The position numbers were made by a program, and so were the translations under genes. Below, in pieces: positions 57,246 through 64,000 of a stretch of DNA of 64,000 nt. The notes under the pieces are model-generated. The model was not told the DNA's origin. It ran no database searches and was given only the letters and a program-made list of their open reading frames with translations. Numbering within the stretch: position 1 is the stretch's first letter; each line of letters starts with the position of its first letter. Origin of the DNA: Marsupella aquatica. Lineage: Eukaryota; Marchantiophyta. The DNA is taken from contig OZ316894.1 of the NCBI GenBank assembly GCA_973895155.1, forward strand, positions 62,001-126,000, read 5' to 3'.

Positions 57246-60200
57246 ACTAGAAGAAAACCACCCATTCTGAGACCCTCCCCTATGTGACTTGTGCGAGACC
57301 TTCATAAATATGCGACTCCAAGTTTGTGGGTGTCATGTTAGTTACATCATACCAACTAAGTTTTGGTGAGGTTGTGGGAAGTCATGCTTACAACTTTATC
57401 CAATGTCGCTATTGTAACACTGGTAAGTAAGAAATAGGTAAGTTATGTTAGTTACTCCACAATAGTGCAATATGAATTGGACATCAGTTTTTAAAATTCC
57501 GTCAGCATGCATACCCCATTAGCCAATTTCGGATGCCAATCCCTAATGTGTAACTCCCGGTGCAACTACATATTGCACACTCATGGTTCAATAAGTCCAA
57601 ATCTAAATGGGTATAAATATGGGGGTTTTCATCAGAATGGTGGGTACTTTCACTTATAATGTGGGGTCATACTTGACTATATTTGGCCTTGTTCTTGACC
57701 AAAGTGCACTCTCCCCACATTGAACTTTTTGCTAAGTCATTTGCATTGGTTCTTTTATGTCCAAACCAACCTGTTTGCTAAGTCACTCGATGGCTGCCCA
57801 CATGTGAGGGGTACTACTTTCCCTCAGGGTCAGTGCATGTACCTTGGTGGTTGGTTTTGCGAGAGATTTTGGGGGTACTACTTGCCCTAAGTGTTCAGGG
57901 TCAGTGTGCCGCGGAGGTTGGTTTTGCGAGGGAAATTGGGAGTTGACGACCTTCATTCCAGTTGCACTCTTCATGAACTTCCTGCAGGGGGCAATGAAAG
58001 TGTTCGAGCGCGACTGGACTTTAGGGTGCAAATGTGTTTAGGATTGGGCCTGCTATGAGCGTCAGTGTGGAGGTCTGCCAATCAGTTTTGAGGGGAGTCC
58101 ATTGTCGCTTTTCAACCTGTTGGTGAGCTAAGCTGCTATTGAGTTTCAAGTGAGAGCTGCCGACTTGGAGTTGAGCTCTACGAGGTGGTGCCTGAGTGTA
58201 CATCTGCTCGACATACTTTTGGGAGCTCGCAATTGGCAGGAGGGCCAAGTCATTGCACAAAAAGTTGCAGCCGTGACAGTGCAAACTAGCTAGGCGGAGG
58301 CTGGTTACTGCAAGCAAGGCGGAGGATCACTGCGAGCTAGGTGGAGGAATGTTGCGCTGCTTCACATTGTCAAGAGACATGCTGCATCGGCCCAAGTAAG
58401 GTTGCGTTGACCTATCTATCTCTATGTCTGTAAGGTCCTAACCGATAATCTGCTTAGTGAGGTCCTGCTTTAAGCTTCATTTGTGCGATTGATTGTGTCC
58501 TGAGAAGCTTAACCATCACATGGGGGAACGGTAGCGAGAAAGGAGGGGTGGAGCCTGATGGTCGCCAAATATTCAAACAGGGTCGCCTTGCTTGATTTGC
58601 AAACTTTCACTTAGGACGTAGATTAAAGCATTAGACTGTGAGCTTCAATCGCTATGGAAAAGTAGGTTTTTGCTGCGTGGCCCTTCAACAGTTGAGTGGT
58701 GTGAGGGCGTGCAAAGACAACGAGAGCTTCGAAAAGTAACTGTCATTCAGCCCGTCGTCTGAGTTAAGTTGCTGGTTTTGCAGTTTTATAGTAGTGCTTA
58801 TCTGTTTTAATCTCTTAGACTGTGACAAGAAAAGGGCTTCTCATGTGTGTCTATTGAATGCCAGGAGTCACACATACATGCTTTAATAAATGTACTTTGA
58901 TATTGCTATCTGGACGAAGCACTGCAAGGAGAAAACAGTCTGGTGGCCGGAGCTGCTTTGCATCGTCTGTTTGAAACCAAAGAGCTTGACTATCTCACAC
59001 ATGTTGTTATACGAATGTATGAGAACACACTCGTACGTATAATCACATCCATAGCACCTTTTGATAAGTGTGGCAGCTAATGGGGAAGTTTTTCATAGAG
59101 TCTACGTCCTGTAATGTTTGTCTCGAGTGCTTTGAGCTTTTCGGGATGATTGTGTCTATATATTATTGACCACCCACTGGAAGATCCACAAAGGTTCAGA
59201 ATTGAGTTGATGTTTAGTATCAGAGCAGCCGTGAGCCCATTGGAGGTATATCTCAGTTAGATGCTATCTGAAGTGAAAATATTAATTTACATTCACATCC
59301 TGTTTCCTAAGCTAGAAGAGCGGATTGCGTGCCTAAGGTTTGGGGTTTTGACTAAATTTGAATGGGCGTCATTGACTTCCTGAGGACGTCTACAACCCGG
59401 TCTACAATGCATGCTTAGACTTGTGAGGTAGCTAAAATGGTGCCAAGTTTGAAAAGGCAAATGAGGTGGAAATTAGAGCATAGGCTGAACAACCATGGTT
59501 AGCTGCGTCAATTTCGTACAGATCGTGCATTGGAACTATGTGAAATATCCAGAGAGCCCATTTGATTGATTACTGCTAACGCAAAGGTTTATGGATAGTC
59601 GAAAGGGGACTCTGCCTTCACTGGATATTGAAACCTGGCCGTCCAAATCAAGTCTTGCTCGCTCTGACTCCGTAAGGTAGTGATCAAGTAGAGTGGGGAA
59701 TATTTCGATCAGGGACGATAGAAGTTCCAGTAATTCACAGTTTATTCGGATTCTAACTTGGTCAAGAATTGTTTGTAGCCTAGTATCAGGTAGCCTGGTG
59801 TAGTTATAACTCGAGGTAAGGTGTCAACTGTTTATAATGCAGAGAAGTGCAAACTGTTTGAAGACATTTTTCACGGTAACAGCTGGAGGCTGGCAGACTT
59901 TCGCCGACAAAATTTGAATGGGCCCGTTTTGTGGCTTCCTGCTAGATTGTTTATTCAGTAGGTTTTTGATATTGATGAAGGTTTGGATGGTTTGCAAGAC
60001 GAGCGGCCTCAAAGAATGTGTTGTTTGCACTATCACTATCCACCCCAGCACAGTCGCACAGTGTTTGCCCATCTAACGGTGATGTGAGGAAGAGAAGCTC
60101 ACGCTGAGAAACGCTCTGCCTCACTCTCTTTCGAAATGCATTCTTGAAAGATCGCCGTTACTCTTAATTGAAACCGAGTTATATCACTTTTGCGCGTTTT

Positions 60201-60254
60201 CCGTACCAAATATAGCAGGAAAGAAAGGGAGACAGGAAAATACATCTTTGGACA
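57246..60254. other. About 3 kb without a supportable gene
   Basis: Only short frames are present. A local imperfect duplication around GGTTGGTTTTGCGAG lies at 57850-57935. No element ends or RNA genes are recognised. Confidence 0.45.
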
Positions 60255-61243
60255 GAGGTAGGGTCCTAGCCCAAGAACCATGCACTTACCGGTCTGCCCT
60301 GTTGTTAGCGTTTGACTACAGAAACGAAACAACAACAATTCATTGCACCTTGTGGAGTCACCTGCATTTTGTGTTGGTCGATCTGATCGTGGGTTGTGGT
60401 GCTCACAGAGGAAGCCCAGAACACCTGAGTTCAATCATAAGATGACAAGGACAGCACTTTGGGTGGATGTCTGCTCTACTCTAGCATGGGCAAAGGCAAG
60501 GCTCAAATTGATTACTCAAGGCAGATTGGAATCTCGTGCGTATGGAATTGTGGGCCCCGTTATCCGGCAGATGTCTGGCATGGCAAAAATTGCTTGGGGC
60601 TTGTAGAACTTATGGTAACGTGGAGCTGGGTGAACAGGCCGCTAACGAGATTTTCAATTTGGAACCCGGTAAGTCCTCTACATATGTGCTGCTCTCCAAT
60701 ATCTATGCAGCAGCTGGGAAGTGGGAGAAGGTGGCATCTGTGCGCGCTATGATGCAAGAGAGAGGTGTTGGGAAGGAACCAGGACGTAGCTGGATTGAAG
60801 TTGATAACAAGATCCATGAATTTGTTGTTGGGGATACATCTCACCCAGAAGCGGCGACGACCTATACCGAGCTGAATAAATTGAGTGAAAAATTGAAGGC
60901 TGAAGGCTACATTCCGGATACCAAGCTTGTGTTGCATGATATTAATGAGGAGGATAAAGAGCTAGCTCTTTGCTCTCATAGTGAGAAGTTGGCTATTGTT
61001 TACGGACTTATGCACCTACCTTTGGGAGAACCAATTCGTATAAGTAAGAACCTTCGGGTGTGTTCAGATTGCCACTCAGCAACCAAGTATATCTCTAAGG
61101 TGACCGGACGCGAGATTTTTGCAAGGGATGCAAATCGTTTCCACCATTTTAAAGATGGAGAGTGTTCTTGTGGTTGGAGAATGGTGAACAGTTTCCTTGT
61201 ATCGTTTCACAAGGCAGACGAAGCTGTTTGTCACTCCTTTTAA
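60255..61243 (+). pseudogene. Inverted, internally deleted copy of the PPR-DYW gene
   Basis: The 5' flank and first 30 or so codons (60255 to about 60535) match the start of the 47-50 kb gene. About 50 nt of unmatched sequence follows, then the match resumes at the LLGAC motif and continues through E2 and DYW to the last codons. Roughly 820 codons holding all PPR motifs are missing. The start and end parts are in different frames. A separate frame from ATG 60542 to 61243 would encode a 233-residue DYW-only protein keeping H-S-E, C-S-D-C-H and C-S-C but replacing the terminal Asp-Tyr-Trp by an unrelated tail after a one-base change. It may be a pseudogene or a DYW-only protein; DYW proteins lacking their own PPRs are known in plants to act with PPR partners. 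Confidence 0.85.
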
Positions 61244-62968
61244 CTTATTTTAATGTCTACCATAGAGGACTAAGACCAATGGTGGACATGAGCTGGTAAG
61301 TTTCTCAGCTTTTTTAGAGCACCATGTCACTTCCCTAAAGTCATTTATGCTCTGTGACGACATGGTTTCACTACCGCTCATTCATTGAAATATTTGTCAT
61401 AATATAGAGCTTAGAAAACCTAAGAGGTGATGTCCCTTTGCTCATAAACCATTACCATGGTGCACCTGTATACTGTGTGCTTACCGAGAAAAAGAAACAG
61501 AAACGATGGGTGTTCAATAATTTCTGCCTGTGTACGTTGGGGTTTTAACCCTATTGTCTCATAAATTCAACGGATACATTTTAGCTGACCTCTTGATTTT
61601 GATTTCTACCTTCATGGTGTCTGACTGTTGCAAATGGAACTTTGCTTTTTCCATTTGATTGTTATGCTCAATTTTTGTTGCTTTTCTTTTCTACTCCTCT
61701 TATACTTACCCTCCAAAGAGTGAGGACAGGTCACAATATACTTACCCTCCAAAGAGTGAGGACAGGTCACAACTGGCAGGGTTCTATATATGTATCATTC
61801 TGCGTCATGTCGTAGGGACAAACTGAGCTTCTTACCTGGGAGGCTACCACTTATGGGAAGGAATCCTTTCCATAGACTGGCGCTTTTGACCGTGCCAGTA
61901 AGAAATAGAAAATTAATTGATAAATGGCATATTATCAAGCTCCCTTCCTTCAATGCGTCTAAGCAGCCATCAGGTGAATCCACAAGTGAGATTCTTCCAC
62001 TTGTGGTCCTTCCGTGTCAGCTGCTACTGTAGAAGAAACGCCAACTGACTTTGTTGTTGAGATGTTTGACCCAAGTACGGAAAGGCACTTGAGAAAATAG
62101 TCACTTGGAATTGTCGACGAGCATGGCTACAACAAATCTTCAAATGAAAAACTGAAACTGCACAAGAGGAAACCTATTACGAGTAAACTGTTATCAGTTG
62201 TCTTCGACACATCATGGGCATGGTCTGGATAGTCCTCCTGGGCTAGAAAGCACTTGTAGGACTGACAAACCGGTCTACAAAGTTGTACGCACACTAATGT
62301 AGTGTGTAACCAAGATGTAGATATTTCTAAAGGAAAATGTGGCCCAAATGCCAATCCCCTGACTTCTAGAGGTACGTCAGGGAGATCTTATTTTGGTTGT
62401 TATGGCTAGCCGTATATTATTCCTTTTGTGATGTGAATTTTTACATTCCTGTAATCTGCCTATTCAGCTTGTCTTTCTTTAGTCTTGGTGTATTTTACGA
62501 TGGATGTAATTGTTTCTCCCAAAGAGTTCTCCTTCAGATATCTTGTATGTCTGAAATCTTTTACTTCCATGCCGGCTTTGTAAACTCTTCACCCCCCCGT
62601 GGGTCTTGTCATTTCGGAATTTGGGGGCTTCCATACGCTTGAATATTCAGCTCTTAGTGCCGATGGTTTTCTCTTGACCATCAGCATTCGGCCAAAGGGT
62701 GTCTTTGCAGTCACAGTAGATACGTGTACAGACTTGAATCGGAGTCAATGCATTTTGGTGCTTGACTATTTAAACATTGTTGATATAGAAAAAGAGAGGA
62801 GGTTTGCCACTTGTTACAAGAATCACCACACTTGATGATCAAATGAATGATGCAATGCAAGATGGCAGGATTGCTGGGGATCCTAATATGATCCTGCACT
62901 GAGTTTGTGTGACATGAATAGTTCAATGTGGCAATGAAATTGTGATTGTATTCTCATATTGGAATGTT
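61244..62968. other. No firm gene; 36-bp tandem duplication
   Basis: ATACTTACCCTCCAAAGAG and the following bases are duplicated head to tail (starts about 61702 and 61738). A frame at 62599-62835 has protein-like composition and might be an exon of the gene suggested at 62969-63258. Otherwise nothing is recognised. Confidence 0.4.
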
Positions 62969-63258
62969 GCAGAACCACAGTCAGAATTTTCAAAGAAACG
63001 AAAGGAGTACGCAACAAGGGTGACCAACACTATCTCTGGGCCTGTGTGTCGGAGTGACAGGTTGAGCAAGAAGGTCGTACCTACAATGGCAGAATGTGGA
63101 GATGAGATGGATCCTGCACAGGTGGGTATTTAGGGTTTAGGGTTTAGGGTTTAGACACTAGACAAGAAGATGAAGATGATGAGTATTATCCAGAGGAAAT
63201 GGATGAGGATGGGGGTTATAAAGATGAATACATTGCAGAGCAGCCCAAAAAGAAACAG
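62969..63258 (+). CDS. Two exon-like segments, unknown protein
   Basis: The first segment follows a good acceptor (GGAATGTTGCAG, ending about 62972) and encodes a basic stretch with SGPVCRSDRLSKKVV, ending in CAG before GTGGGT. The second (about 63154-63258) encodes an acidic stretch (EDEDDEYYPEEMDEDGG) ending in KKKQ before a donor GTAAATAG. Between them lie only about 32 nt containing three TTTAGGG repeats, too short for a normal intron, and the frames are offset. This may be a real gene with a misread junction or one broken by telomeric-repeat insertion. Family unknown; an acidic/basic nuclear protein is possible. Confidence 0.35.
63129..63153 (+). repeat. Interstitial telomeric repeat (TTTAGGG)3
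   Basis: Three consecutive perfect plant-type telomere units, followed by a partial one, lie between the two exon-like segments. Confidence 0.9.
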
Positions 63259-63344
63259 GTAAATAGTTTTCCCGACAAGGTACTGAGTTAAACTCTATTC
63301 TTTAGAGGTTCATGACTCCTTTACACATATGTACAATGCTTAGT

Positions 63345-64000
63345 GTCGCGTCCCTAACCTGGGCCTTAAATCCAGTTTAGTGCCATGGCGCGACCTCGAC
63401 CACCAGTAGGGGTGAGGGTTCGGGCAAGGAGGTGTGTAGTGACCCCGATTAGCCCTCAGTCGGTCTAAGTCGGTATACTTACTGGTATAATACTTAAGCA
63501 ATTTGTACTAGTCATAGGTATCTTTTCTTTTCCACCGCTGGAATCTTCCCTCAGTTAGTGACTCGGACTAACTCCCGGCTTGGGGCTTTTCAAGCCATCG
63601 ACGCGACAGGACCTTGTGACATACAATGGGTGGCAATCCCTACCATTAGTCCGCACCCAGTACGTCCCTTAAAATGGCGCCTTTGCCCAGACAAAGCATA
63701 CACACAACACCAGTTGCTTGCGGAAACATTAGAGGGAAAAGACTATATTTACTCAGCGAAGCATCAGTTTACATGGTTGACTCGACTTCAAAGGGGGTCA
63801 GCAGGCCCAACGGTAGTCGATGCCCAGTCTCTACGAGGCCCCGCCTCGCACTTGCCCAGCAAGCTCGACTCTGGCTCTCACTCCTTGGTGCGCTCTGACC
63901 CTGCTCAGGCCGGGACTCCCCGTGCCTCACCTTTCTTCTCTTGAGATAACTAAGTCTTCTCCCCCCTCCATAGCGGAAGGGGAAGCCTAAATACTACAGT
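63345..64000 (+). mobile_element. Possible LTR element start, cut by window edge
   Basis: Sequence beginning TGTCGCGTCCCTAACC, with TATA-like AT-rich sequence near 63485 and a following 128-codon frame with no known domain, has the look of a plant LTR and leader. No second LTR, target duplication or primer-binding site can be seen inside the window, so this is weak. Confidence 0.2.

Overview
The window looks like nuclear DNA of a land plant, most likely a bryophyte (moss-like). The reasons are an almost intron-free PLS-class PPR protein ending in a DYW deaminase domain, GT-AG introns of about 100-140 bp, plant-type LTR retrotransposons, telomere-like CCCTAAA motifs and large amounts of satellite and minisatellite DNA. 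The species cannot be fixed from sequence alone. There is no sign of bacterial organisation (no operons, no CRISPR).

Layout. 1-812 (minus): the 5' end of a zinc-finger gene resembling the OrsD/DUF3505 family, cut by the window edge. 1229-7031: a complete Ty1/copia retrotransposon with LTRs that look identical and a perfect 5-bp target duplication. 7-13 kb: repeats and no convincing gene. 13434-19694 (minus): a multi-exon gene for a SNF2-family ATPase with a RING finger, whose splice-consistent 5' exon adds a transposon-protein-like domain and nine 63-residue coiled-coil repeats. 20-30 kb: satellite arrays (about 115, 153 and 121 bp units), a decayed gag-like gene and the first copy of a CCCTAAA-rich segmental duplication. 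32322-33739: a non-autonomous Mutator-like element with long terminal inverted repeats and a 9-bp target duplication. 34-37 kb: remnants of another mobile-element protein. 37.4-43.4 kb: essentially empty. 43.46-45.96 kb: second copy of the segmental duplication.

47079-50246 (minus): an intact PPR-DYW gene, predicted to be an organellar C-to-U RNA editing factor. Its PLS triplets are nearly identical 101-residue repeats. 52.5-57.2 kb: broken Ty3/gypsy pieces (a gag/protease remnant on the minus strand; an RT-RNase H-integrase remnant on the plus strand, abutting a 161-bp tandem repeat). 60255-61243 (plus): an inverted, internally deleted copy of the PPR gene that keeps only the start region and the E/DYW end. 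62.97-63.26 kb: two exon-like segments separated by a short telomeric-repeat tract. The right edge may enter another LTR element.

Only two complete host genes are convincing (SNF2-RING ATPase, PPR-DYW), with a third cut by the left edge. Most of the rest is mobile-element and tandem-repeat DNA. The most unusual points are the transposon-like/coiled-coil extension of the SNF2-RING gene, the deletion-derived DYW-only copy, the OrsD-like zinc-finger protein and the 93-nt GT-AG segment carrying the only stop in the copia polyprotein. All splice models and homologies were made by eye.
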